A DNA stretch of 64,000 nt from Bradyrhizobium diazoefficiens (GTDB lineage: Bacteria > Pseudomonadota > Alphaproteobacteria > Rhizobiales > Xanthobacteraceae): assembly GCF_016612535.1 (NCBI RefSeq), contig NZ_JAENXS010000001.1, forward strand, positions 1,885,501 through 1,949,500, read 5' to 3'. Shown here in pieces: positions 56,642-64,000 of this stretch. The notes under the pieces were generated by a model, which did not search any database, was not told where the DNA came from, and saw only the letters and a list, made by a program, of their open reading frames with translations. Every line of letters begins with the position of its first letter. The first letter of the stretch is position 1. A program made the translations under genes and the position numbers.

Positions 56642-57331
56642 ATGGCCGCTGACAAAAAAGAAGACCCCGTCCTCGCCCGCTTCCGCCAGATGTCGCGGCC
56701 GATGCGGCTGATCTACGCGCGGCCGCGGACCTTCATCTCGCTCGGCGTCGGCATCCTCGTCTGCCTGCTGCTGCCGGGCACGCATCGACTGGTGACGCGG
56801 CTCTTGTTCGGCTGGGATGCGCTGATCGCGGTCTATCTCGTGCTGGTCTATGCCATGATGCTGTGCAACGACCACCAGCACATCCGTCGTAGCGCTGCGA
56901 TGCAGGACGACGGCCGCTTCGTGATCCTGCTGGTGACGGCAATCGGCGCGTTCGCCAGCATTGCCGCGATCGTCTATGAGCTCGGCACGCCGCATCGCGG
57001 TGCCATGGAGCTGACGATCGCGATCGCCACCATCGCGCTGTCCTGGGCCGCCGTGCACACCATTTTCGCGCTGCACTACGCCCATGACTATTACCGCCAC
57101 CCGCCGGGCGGATTGCAGTTTCCAAGCGGCGACAAGGAAGACCACGCCGATTATTGGGACTTCATCTATTTCTCGTTCGTGATCGGCATGACCGCGCAGG
57201 TCTCCGATGTCGGTATCACCGACAAGACCATCCGCCGCACCGCCACCGCGCACGGCATCGTCTCCTTCATCTACAACACGGCCCTGCTGGCGCTGACGGT
57301 GAACATCGCGGCGAGCGCGATTGCGACCTGA
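56642..57331 (+). CDS. DUF1345 family membrane protein
   Basis: A 229-residue protein with five predicted helices (about 28-45, 52-72, 92-112, 122-142, 205-225) and the DUF1345 hallmark region EDHADYWDFIYFSFVIGMTAQVSDV around residues 162-188 (only positions matter here). GGAG lies six bases before the ATG. The function of this family is not known. It follows ispA by 85 bases and may be co-transcribed. Confidence 0.9.
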   Translation: MAADKKEDPVLARFRQMSRPMRLIYARPRTFISLGVGILVCLLLPGTHRLVTRLLFGWDALIAVYLVLVYAMMLCNDHQHIRRSAAMQDDGRFVILLVTAIGAFASIAAIVYELGTPHRGAMELTIAIATIALSWAAVHTIFALHYAHDYYRHPPGGLQFPSGDKEDHADYWDFIYFSFVIGMTAQVSDVGITDKTIRRTATAHGIVSFIYNTALLALTVNIAASAIAT

Positions 57332-57332
57332 T

Positions 57333-57376
57333 GTCATCCCGGCCCCGTGCGCGATTGCGCACTATGCCGGGACGAC
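57333..57376. repeat. Inverted repeat between convergent genes
   Basis: Arms GTCATCCCGGC and GCCGGGACGAC (one mismatch), with inner GTGCGC / GCGCAC. It probably marks the transcript ends of the DUF1345 and caspase-like genes. Confidence 0.75.
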
Positions 57377-57385
57377 AACGAGGCT

Positions 57386-59209
57386 TCAGTAACATACCTC
57401 GGCATTGGCATCGTTGCCGGGGCCGCCACCGCCGCGATATTCGAGATGGCAGCCGCGGTTGACCGGACGGCAGCCCGTGCTGTTGCAGAACAACTGCCCG
57501 CCACTCGGGGCGCGGCTGGCGCCGGCGGCAGCAGCGATGCCGGCAGCGGCACCCGAGCCGCCCGCCACTCCAGCACCGGACTGACGACGCTGCCGTGACG
57601 GATGATCGTTGCCATCGTCGCGCCTGGCGGTTGCGGGCTTGGCCGGCTTGGCGGCACGCTGCTTCTCGCATTCATTGTCGGCGTTCAGCGCATAGCCCTC
57701 GCCGCAGACGATCTTGGTGCACTTGTCGCCGTCGGCCTTGAAGCCGTGATCGCAGACCAGCGGGCAGACGCGCGACTGCTTGGCCTTGACGGTGTCGAGC
57801 GCATCCGTGCTCGCCACCTTCACGTCGAGCTTGGTGCCGGCATAGCGGTTGAACAGCGACAGCGACCGCTGCGCGGGCGCATTCCAGTTGCCGTCGGCTT
57901 GTCCAGAGAAACAACCGACACGACCGAGCTCGGTCTGCACCGACCGATTGAGATCAACTGGCGCCGTCGCGGGTGTCAATGAGGCAACAGCGGTACCCGC
58001 AGGGCTCGCGGTGCCGGCCGGCATAGCGCTCGGCGTCGCGGCGGCGAGATTGACGCGCTGCTGCTCGGCGGCGGCAGCCTGCTGTTGCGCCTGCTCCTTG
58101 GCCTTTTGCGCGACTAGCTGGGCCTGCTCGGCCGCCTTTGCGTCGGCCGCAGCCCTGGCTTGGGCGTCCTTCTGCCCGCCAAGTGCTGCGAGGCGATCGC
58201 GTTCGGCCTCGGCCTGCCTCGCTTTCTCGATCGCCGCCGCATGAACCTGCTCGGCCTGGATCTTGTCGATCTGAAGCTTGGCGAGATTGGCATAGAAGCC
58301 GTCCGGATGTTGGGCCAGGAAGGCTTCCCACGCCGGCCGGTTGCCGACCTGCAGCGCGAGCTCGTAGTCGCGGCGCATGTCGGCTTGAGGATTCGTCGCG
58401 GGCGCTGGCGCGGCCGAGGTCGCGGGCGTCGCCTTCACCGGCACCAGCGGCACGTCTTCGCCGCCGAGCGAACCATAGACGAACGGCTCCTGCTTGTTGC
58501 CGGTGGACTTGAGCACGTCGTCGCGCACGAAGCCGAAGGCGCGGCGGACGTCGAGGCCCGGCGTCGTCAGATGCTTCGACAGCGCGAGCGTGAACGGGCT
58601 ATTGGCGCCATCGCCGTCCTGTGCGGTGAAGCCGGCCTTGGCCGAATAGGCAATCAGCGTGTTGGAGCTGGTCGGCTCGACCTGGGCGAGACCGCGGCCG
58701 ATGCCGCGCGAGGCAAGCGTGCGCTTCATGGTCCTGCCGAATGGATTGTCGCGGCAGGCGTCGAGGATCACCAGGCGAAGTTGCTTCGCCGGCTCGACTG
58801 CGACCAGAACGCGATCGAGCGAGAGCGCCTCGTCATAGACGTCGGTGTCGCGCTCGAGCCTGGCATCGACCGGGATCAAATAGTTGGAGCCCTCGACCTC
58901 GATGCCGTGGCCGGCATAGTAGACGACGGCAATGTCGGCATCGCGGGTCGAATCGGCGAATTCGCGCAGCACGCGTCGCGTATCGAGCGCGGTCAGATCG
59001 TGGCGGGAATCGACGACATCGAAGCCGGCATCCTTCAGCGTCTTCGCCATCACCGCACCGTCATTGACGGGATTGGCGAGCGAGGGCGCGTGCTGATAGG
59101 CCGAGTTGGCAAGCACCAGCGCGACGCGCTTTCCGGCGAAGGCGGGCTCGGCGCCGAACATCAGCACCACGGCGAGGAGCAACGGGCAAAGCCTGAAAAA
59201 ATTGCGCAT
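57386..59209 (-). CDS. Secreted caspase-family (peptidase C14) protein
   Basis: A 607-residue protein; ATG 59209 starts a signal peptide ending near PAFAGKR. A caspase-like p20 domain follows with His101 (YYAGHGIEV) and Cys152 (LDACRDNPF), the catalytic dyad. A linker with NRPAWEAFLAQHPDGFYANLAK (about 295-315) leads to a long Ala/Gln-rich coiled region (about 320-410). The C-terminal part has paired cysteines (CPLVCDHGFKADGDKCTKIVCGEGY) and a Gly-rich end. The protein should act in the periplasm or outside. Cleavage specificity and role are unknown. Confidence 0.9.
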   Translation of the reverse strand: MRNFFRLCPLLLAVVLMFGAEPAFAGKRVALVLANSAYQHAPSLANPVNDGAVMAKTLKDAGFDVVDSRHDLTALDTRRVLREFADSTRDADIAVVYYAGHGIEVEGSNYLIPVDARLERDTDVYDEALSLDRVLVAVEPAKQLRLVILDACRDNPFGRTMKRTLASRGIGRGLAQVEPTSSNTLIAYSAKAGFTAQDGDGANSPFTLALSKHLTTPGLDVRRAFGFVRDDVLKSTGNKQEPFVYGSLGGEDVPLVPVKATPATSAAPAPATNPQADMRRDYELALQVGNRPAWEAFLAQHPDGFYANLAKLQIDKIQAEQVHAAAIEKARQAEAERDRLAALGGQKDAQARAAADAKAAEQAQLVAQKAKEQAQQQAAAAEQQRVNLAAATPSAMPAGTASPAGTAVASLTPATAPVDLNRSVQTELGRVGCFSGQADGNWNAPAQRSLSLFNRYAGTKLDVKVASTDALDTVKAKQSRVCPLVCDHGFKADGDKCTKIVCGEGYALNADNECEKQRAAKPAKPATARRDDGNDHPSRQRRQSGAGVAGGSGAAAGIAAAAGASRAPSGGQLFCNSTGCRPVNRGCHLEYRGGGGPGNDANAEVCY

Positions 59210-59389
59210 GACACGACTTCCCAAAATTCGGGGCAGTTCACACCCTCGGGATAACCTTAGCAAGATCCGCCGTCTGAGCTTGTGATGGAGGTCACGAAGA
59301 CAGCGCCGGCGACAGGCCGAGGAACCCCTTTTGTTAGTCGCGCCAGTGCGTTGGCGGTTCGCCGCCAAATGGGCACGGGCCCGCCTTTC

Positions 59390-59818
59390 CTAGACATCTC
59401 CGACGTGCCCCCGATACTGCGGCAGATTGTCCGTGATCTCGTGCCATGGCGCCTTGGAGCCAACGAAAATATGGGCAGTCGGGCCGATCGAGGGCGCATC
59501 GACCAGGGTTCCCATGGCGACGTGGGCCCATTTTCCCTCGCGGACCCGGGAATACAGCAGCGAGCCGCAGCGGGCGCAGTGCACGTCATGGGTGGTATCG
59601 TCCCCGTAAATCATTCGTTGGTCCTCGCCCCTGACGAGGCGGAGCCGGCTGTACTCGATGCCCGCGAACGGCTTGAAGGCGGAACCGGTGGTCCGGCGGC
59701 AGTTCGAACAATGGCAGTTCAACGCATAGGAAAACGCGTCCGCAACCTCGTAGCGGACCGCGCGGCAATAGCATTCACCGGCAAGAATACGAGCGTTCGG
59801 TTGTGGTGAACCCGTCAT
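59390..59818 (-). CDS. GFA/CENP-V-fold zinc protein
   Basis: A 142-residue member of the family of glutathione-dependent formaldehyde-activating enzyme-like proteins. ATG 59818 is chosen for the GAGG six bases upstream. Zinc-binding cysteines: Cys16 and Cys18, Cys35, Cys37 and Cys40, Cys81 and Cys84. Most members have no proven activity, so formaldehyde detoxification should not be assumed. Confidence 0.9.
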   Translation of the reverse strand: MTGSPQPNARILAGECYCRAVRYEVADAFSYALNCHCSNCRRTTGSAFKPFAGIEYSRLRLVRGEDQRMIYGDDTTHDVHCARCGSLLYSRVREGKWAHVAMGTLVDAPSIGPTAHIFVGSKAPWHEITDNLPQYRGHVGDV

Positions 59819-59910
59819 GGTGACCTCGCGCAAATGGCGGGAGACACCCATAGCGCAATTTGATGTCTACGACTAAGTTCCCGCCCAGCCATCATTCAAA
59901 GGGATGATCC

Positions 59911-60285
59911 ATGAGCCCAAATCGATCGAGCATCGAAGCCGTCGTGCAATCCTATTTTGACGCGCTTTACGAGGGCGACGCCGAAAAGCTCGGCGAGGTC
60001 TTCCATCCATCCGCCGATCTGCGCTGGGTGGAAAAGGGCGAGCTGAAGATCCTGACTGTACCGGACTGGCTCGCCTGGGTACGCAAGCGCCCGTCTGCCA
60101 AGGCGGAAGGCAAGCCGCGCGAGGATTTCATCGTCACAATCGACCGCTCGGACGACAAGACCGCCTTCATCAAAGTCAAATGCCAGCTGCCGCCGCGTTT
60201 TTTCACGGATTATCTGGTGGCGATGAAGCTCGCCGATGGCTGGCAGATCGTGTCGAAATCGTATCGGTATGATCTGAAGGAGTGA
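59911..60285 (+). CDS. NTF2-like (SnoaL-type) protein
   Basis: A 124-residue single-domain protein with the cone-shaped NTF2-like fold pattern: VVQSYFDALYEGDAEKLGEVF at the N-terminus, a central LTVPDWLAWV, and a C-terminal LADGWQIVSKSYRYDL. The family includes putative lumazine-binding, isomerase and scaffold proteins. It stands alone, and no substrate is suggested by its neighbours. Confidence 0.88.
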   Translation: MSPNRSSIEAVVQSYFDALYEGDAEKLGEVFHPSADLRWVEKGELKILTVPDWLAWVRKRPSAKAEGKPREDFIVTIDRSDDKTAFIKVKCQLPPRFFTDYLVAMKLADGWQIVSKSYRYDLKE

Positions 60286-60340
60286 GGGACTTTCATTATC
60301 CTCCACTGCCCGAAATCGGGCGCACTCGCCCGTCATTCTC

Positions 60341-60480
60341 CGTCATTGCGAGCCCAACTCTCGCCCACGTCATTGCGAGGAGCTAGCGACAAAATTGCGT
60401 AGCAATTTTGCGCTGATGCGACGAAGCAATCCAGAGTCCCTCCACGGAGAGACTCTGGATTGCTTCGCTCGCAACGACGG
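60341..60480. repeat. Composite palindromic repeat, CATTGCGAG / GAAGCAATCCAG family
   Basis: Two copies of CGTCATTGCGAG (60341 and about 60368), a hairpin CAAAATTGC / GCAATTTTG (60390-60410), and a hairpin GAAGCAATCCAGAGT / ACTCTGGATTGCTTC (60423-60466). It is related to the perfect element at 63051-63130. It occupies the region just upstream of the beta-lactamase gene. Confidence 0.85.
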
Positions 60481-60530
60481 TGGATAACGCGCCCCTTGCA
60501 TCCAACCCCTGTCCCACCCGAAAGTCCCCC

Positions 60531-61388
60531 ATGCTGCTCGACCGCCGTTCCCTGCTCGCCTCTCTCTGCTGGATGGCCGCTTCGCCCGCACTCGCCGCAG
60601 ACGCACCGCCTGAGCTTGAATCCTATGAGCGCGAGAGCGGCGGGCGGATCGGGGTCTACGCGGAGAATCTTGCCACCGGCGCAAAGCTCACCTGGCGCGC
60701 TGACGAACGCTTCGTGATGTGCTCGACGTTCAAGGCCTCGCTGGCCGCCTGCGTGCTGGCGCGGGTCGATCGCGGCGAGGAGAAGCTGGCCGCCATGATC
60801 CCTTACGACCAGACCGATCTGCTGGAATACGCGCCGGTCGCCAGGCAAAACCTCTCGGCGGGCGCGATGTCCGTCGCTGACATGTGCAAGGCGAGCGTCG
60901 AGCTCAGCGACAATACCTGCGCCAATCTACTGCTGGCGCGGATCGGCGGACCCGCCGCACTCACGGCGTTCTGGCGATCGATCGGCGATACCGTTTCGCG
61001 GCTCGACCACAACGAGCCCGAGCTCAATCGCTCGCCGCCCGGCGACCCCCATGACACCACGACGCCAGCGGCGATGGCCGGCAACCTGAAGCGGCTAGTC
61101 ACGGGCGAGGCGCTGTCGCCGGCCTCACGAGCCCAGCTCACCGAATGGATGGTGGGCTGCAAGACCGGCGCGAAGCGGCTGCGCGGCGGCCTGCCGGCAG
61201 GCTGGAAGATCGGCGATAAGACCGGCAACAACGGCAAGGACGCAATGGGCGATATCGCGGTCGTTTGGCCCAAACCGGATACGCCGATCCTGATCGCCGC
61301 CTACACCCAGGGTGGCACGCCGAATGCGGCGCAGATCGAGGCGGTGTTCGCGCGCATCGGACACATGGTTGCCGAGCGGCTGACGTAA
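60531..61388 (+). CDS. Class A beta-lactamase with Tat-type signal
   Basis: A 285-residue serine beta-lactamase. ATG 60531 starts a twin-arginine leader (DRRSLLAS, ending PALAADA). All class A motifs are visible: STFK at 65-68, SDN at 126-128, EPELN at 162-166 and DKTG at 229-232. The cysteine before STFK exists, but the second cysteine of carbapenemase-type disulfides is absent after KTG. The enzyme should hydrolyse penicillins and some cephalosporins in the periplasm. There is no adjacent ampR-like regulator or mobile element, so it looks chromosomal and intrinsic. Confidence 0.93.
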   Translation: MLLDRRSLLASLCWMAASPALAADAPPELESYERESGGRIGVYAENLATGAKLTWRADERFVMCSTFKASLAACVLARVDRGEEKLAAMIPYDQTDLLEYAPVARQNLSAGAMSVADMCKASVELSDNTCANLLLARIGGPAALTAFWRSIGDTVSRLDHNEPELNRSPPGDPHDTTTPAAMAGNLKRLVTGEALSPASRAQLTEWMVGCKTGAKRLRGGLPAGWKIGDKTGNNGKDAMGDIAVVWPKPDTPILIAAYTQGGTPNAAQIEAVFARIGHMVAERLT

Positions 61389-61434
61389 GGTCGGCCGCAT
61401 TGACCTCTCGCCCGCTTTCGGGCCAAGAGAGGTC

Positions 61435-63045
61435 ATGATCGCAGCGAAGTTTCAGACCTTTCTCATCCTGCTCACTGTCCTGGCAGGCACAGCGATCGTC
61501 GCCCGCCGCTTCAACATGGCGCCTGCCATTTTGCTGATGCTTTCCGGCGTCGGCCTCGCCTTCGTGCCTGGCATGCCGCCGGTCGAACTGCCGCCGGAAC
61601 TGGTGTTGCTGATGGTGCTGCCGCCGCTGATCTACTCGGCGAGCGTCGCGATGAGCTGGCGCGAGTTCAGGAACAATTTGCGCCCGATCGTGCTGCTCGC
61701 GGTCGGCGCGGTGATCTTCACCGCGGCAATGGTGGCGACCGCCACCCACTATTTGATTGGCCTGCCCTGGAGCATCGGCTTCCTGTTGGGCGCCATTGTC
61801 GCGCCGCCCGACGTGGTGGCGCCGCTCGCGATCGCGCGCCGGCTGAACATGCCGCGCCGGCTCCTGGTCATTCTTGAGGGCGAGGGGCTCGCCAACGACG
61901 CCACCGCGCTGATCCTCTACCGCTTCGCACTCGCCGCAATCATGGTTGGGCATTTCTCGCTGCCGTTGGCGGCCGGCGAATTTACGCTCATCGTCGCCGG
62001 CGAGATCGCCTTCGGCATCGGCGTCGGCTGGCTCTCTCTGCGCTTTCGCAAATGGTCCTGCGATCCGCAGGTCGAGCTGACGCTGTCGCTGATCACGCCC
62101 TACGTGTCCTACTGGCTGCCCGAGCATGTCGGCGGCTCCGGCGTGATCGCGACCGTCGCCTGCGGCCTTTATGTGAGCTGGAACGGACCGCTGCTGATTT
62201 CGGCCTCGACGCGCCTGCAGGGCATCTTCTTCTGGGACCTCATCATCTATCTGATCGAGGGCCTGCTGTTCCTGCTCACCGGCTTCCAGATGCGCGCACT
62301 CTACGAGAAATCGAAAGCGTTCCCGCTGGACGACATCATGATCGCGACCGCCGTGGTCATGATCATCATCGTTGTCGCGCGCTTCGCCTGGCTCTACCCG
62401 GCGACCTATCTGCCGCGGATGTTCAGCAAATCGCTGCGCGCACGCGACCCGTCCCCACCCTGGCAATGGCCTTTCGCGCTCGCGTTCACCGGAGTGCGCG
62501 GCGCGGTGTCGCTGGCAGCCGCGCTGGCACTGCCGTTCACGCTGCCTGATGGCGATACCTTCCCGTATCGCGACCTGATCCTGTTCGTCGCCTTCGGCGT
62601 CATCTTCATCACGCTGATCGGCGTCGGCCTGACGCTGCCGCCGGTGGTGCGATGGCTCGGCATTGCGGAGGCCGGCTGCAACGAGCATGTCGCCGAGCAC
62701 GAGGCCGAGATCGCGGCACGACGCCAGGCCCTCGACGCCGCGCTGAAATCGCTGGATGCGTTGACCGAAGAGAGAGAGGTGTCGGACGAGGTGATGCGGC
62801 TGTTGCGCGCCCGCCACGACATCCGCGTCAACCAGCTTCCGGACTCACTCGATCCCGCCCACCACGACGTCTCCGCCGCCGGCACCGCGCTGACCCGCGA
62901 GTTGATCGCAGCCGAACGCAAATTCATCCATGACCTCTTGCGCGACGGACAGATCACCGACGAGACGCGACGGCGGATCGAACGCGACCTCGATCTGGAA
63001 GAGGCGAGCTTGGCAAACCGGGAGTATCAGGGGGCGCCGCTGTAG
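61435..63045 (+). CDS. Na+/H+ antiporter, CPA1 family
   Basis: A 536-residue transporter with about 12 helices (residues 5-420). GAIVAPPDVVAPLAI near residue 120 and EGEGLANDATALIL near residue 145 are the ion-binding motifs; the Asn-Asp pair is typical of electroneutral CPA1 exchangers. A cytosolic C-terminal tail of about 110 residues is helical and charged. It exports Na+ (or K+/Li+) for H+. It lies 46 bases after the beta-lactamase gene on the same strand. Confidence 0.92.
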   Translation: MIAAKFQTFLILLTVLAGTAIVARRFNMAPAILLMLSGVGLAFVPGMPPVELPPELVLLMVLPPLIYSASVAMSWREFRNNLRPIVLLAVGAVIFTAAMVATATHYLIGLPWSIGFLLGAIVAPPDVVAPLAIARRLNMPRRLLVILEGEGLANDATALILYRFALAAIMVGHFSLPLAAGEFTLIVAGEIAFGIGVGWLSLRFRKWSCDPQVELTLSLITPYVSYWLPEHVGGSGVIATVACGLYVSWNGPLLISASTRLQGIFFWDLIIYLIEGLLFLLTGFQMRALYEKSKAFPLDDIMIATAVVMIIIVVARFAWLYPATYLPRMFSKSLRARDPSPPWQWPFALAFTGVRGAVSLAAALALPFTLPDGDTFPYRDLILFVAFGVIFITLIGVGLTLPPVVRWLGIAEAGCNEHVAEHEAEIAARRQALDAALKSLDALTEEREVSDEVMRLLRARHDIRVNQLPDSLDPAHHDVSAAGTALTRELIAAERKFIHDLLRDGQITDETRRRIERDLDLEEASLANREYQGAPL

Positions 63046-63050
63046 CTTTT

Positions 63051-63130
63051 CGTCATTGCGAGCGCAGCGAAGCAATCCAGAATCGTTCCGCGGCGGCAGA
63101 CTGGATTGCTTCGCTGCGCTCGCAATGACG
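63051..63130. repeat. Inverted repeat with 30-base perfect arms
   Basis: Arms at 63051-63080 (starting CGTCATTGCGAGCGCAG) and 63101-63130 are exact complements over 30 bases around a 20-base loop. It lies between the convergent antiporter and amidase genes. It is the complete form of the composite at 60341. Confidence 0.92.
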
Positions 63131-63152
63131 ACTGTTGAGACAGCAGGGCAAC

Positions 63153-63965
63153 CTACCGCCTCTCGCAAAATGCCCGCATCGCTGTGGTCACGGCGGTCGC
63201 AATCAGCTCCTGCCGCTCCGGCGAGTTCATCGCCATCTCCTCATCGCGGTTGATGATGGAGCCGGCTTCCAGCAACACTGCGGCGCTTCGGGTCTGCGAG
63301 AGCACGACGAGCCCGTCGAAGCGGTAGACGCCGACGTCCTTGTCCAGCAAAGGATGCCGGTAACGCCCCATCAGCGGCAGGCTGTACTGGGTGGCGTATT
63401 GCAGGTCTTTCTCCTTCAGCTGCTTGCCGAGCAGCCGCGCGAAAGCGAGGCTCGCGCCGAAGTGCGGATTGCGCTCGGACACAAACAGTGAATAGCCGCT
63501 GAAGCGATCGCTGAAATGACCCTTGGCGCCTTCGAATTCCCATTCATCGAGCAGCTTGTCCGGCACGGAATCGTGGTGGATCGACAGGACGAAATCGGCA
63601 TGGGCAGCATTGGCGGTGCCGACGCGCTTGAGCAGGCTCGCCCGCGCCTTGCCTTCGGTCACCAGCACCCGGGTGGCGGCAAAGCCCGCCGACTTCAAGC
63701 GCTCGCCGATGAGCTTCGCCAGATGCAGGTTGAAGCCGAACTCCACGTCGTTGCGCGCGCTGGTCGCTCCCTGCGATTCCGAGGTGTGACCGACATCGAG
63801 GATGATCTTGAACTTGCGCGGCTCGCATGCCTCCGGTGCCGGTGGCTTCGGCTTGGTCTTCGCGGCCTTGCGGGCCGGCGCGGCGCGCCCCGCATCAATC
63901 GGCACAAGCGATGGCGCGAGGAGCAACACCAGGATTGCTGTGACGATGCCTCGCGTTCGCGACAA
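63153..63965 (-). CDS. N-acetylmuramoyl-L-alanine amidase (Amidase_3)
   Basis: A 270-residue zinc amidase of the AmiABC/CwlV type that cuts the stem peptide from murein. The TTG start at 63965 is supported by GGAG six bases upstream, which overlaps the end of the preceding gene. A signal sequence (about residues 8-29) leads to the catalytic domain with zinc ligands His60, Glu75 and His130 and catalytic Glu233. It probably acts in cell separation. Confidence 0.9.
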   Translation of the reverse strand: MSRTRGIVTAILVLLLAPSLVPIDAGRAAPARKAAKTKPKPPAPEACEPRKFKIILDVGHTSESQGATSARNDVEFGFNLHLAKLIGERLKSAGFAATRVLVTEGKARASLLKRVGTANAAHADFVLSIHHDSVPDKLLDEWEFEGAKGHFSDRFSGYSLFVSERNPHFGASLAFARLLGKQLKEKDLQYATQYSLPLMGRYRHPLLDKDVGVYRFDGLVVLSQTRSAAVLLEAGSIINRDEEMAMNSPERQELIATAVTTAMRAFCERR

Positions 63966-63968
63966 GCC

Positions 63969-64000
63969 CTACTCCGCTGCCGCGACCTTGGGACGGCCAA
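63969..64000 (-). CDS. 3' end of an unidentified gene (right edge)
   Basis: Nine codons ending GRPKVAAAE and a TAG stop, three bases before the amidase TTG start and containing its Shine-Dalgarno. This looks like the C-terminus of an upstream co-transcribed gene, but too little is visible to name it. Confidence 0.35.
   Translation of the reverse strand, partial: GRPKVAAAE

Noticed and set aside
59390..59818. Formaldehyde-glutathione enzyme (Gfa) assignment
   Set aside because: Only the cysteine pattern of the wide family is visible and no formaldehyde-oxidation genes are adjacent.
60531..61388. Carbapenemase assignment for the beta-lactamase because of Cys64 before STFK
   Set aside because: The partner cysteine expected two residues after the KTG motif is absent (KTGNN), so the typical disulfide cannot form.

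Overview
The window is high-GC DNA densely packed with genes. Its gene set and repeats point to an alphaproteobacterium of the Bradyrhizobium/Rhodopseudomonas group. Supporting signs are the many orphan branched-chain-amino-acid-type binding proteins, several acyl-CoA synthetase and dehydrogenase genes, an amino acid:carrier-protein ligase locus of the type known from Bradyrhizobium japonicum, and many long palindromic intergenic repeats. No rRNA, tRNA, CRISPR array, transposase or prophage gene was seen. Genus assignment is inference from protein and repeat character; no search was run.

Layout. 1-3.7 kb: end of an FtsX-type ABC permease gene, coupled to an AttH/CrtC-like lipocalin-fold protein and a MAPEG protein. 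3.8-9.6 kb: an orphan binding protein and a two-gene RND efflux operon. 9.9-18.4 kb: an atypical iron-type alcohol dehydrogenase, an acyl-CoA synthetase and a complete peptide-type ABC importer (binding protein, two permeases, two ATPases). 18.5-30.4 kb: a catabolic block with biotin-dependent acyl-CoA carboxylase (both subunits), a BKACE enzyme, an AraC regulator, a glutathione transferase, two acyl-CoA dehydrogenases, an acyl-CoA synthetase and a binding protein. It resembles acyclic-terpene (atu) degradation but lacks several atu genes.

30.5-34.4 kb: an XRE regulator divergent from a Gram-negative sortase system, made of a VIT/vWA substrate with a C-terminal LPKTAT sorting signal and its sortase. 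34.5-44.1 kb: housekeeping and accessory genes (glycosyltransferase, NDP-forming acyl-CoA synthetase, orphan MlaD protein, Baeyer-Villiger-type monooxygenase, secreted trypsin-like protease, HAD hydrolase, mtnA-mtnP). 44.3-48.1 kb: a carrier protein, an aberrant acyl-CoA dehydrogenase-like flavoprotein, an amino acid:carrier-protein ligase and a GNAT-like protein, a compact aminoacyl-thioester system of unknown product.

48.3-53.0 kb: two convergent GGDEF/EAL proteins, one canonical and one degenerate. 53.1-64 kb: rpmF, mtgA, a farnesyl/geranyl-type diphosphate synthase, DUF1345, a secreted caspase-like protein, a GFA-fold protein, an NTF2-like protein, a Tat-exported class A beta-lactamase, a Na+/H+ antiporter and an N-acetylmuramoyl-L-alanine amidase.

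The most interesting systems are the carrier-protein aminoacylation locus, the sortase/vWA pair and the atu-like carboxylase cluster with an embedded BKACE gene. Palindromic repeats of several families lie between genes, some inside apparent operons.
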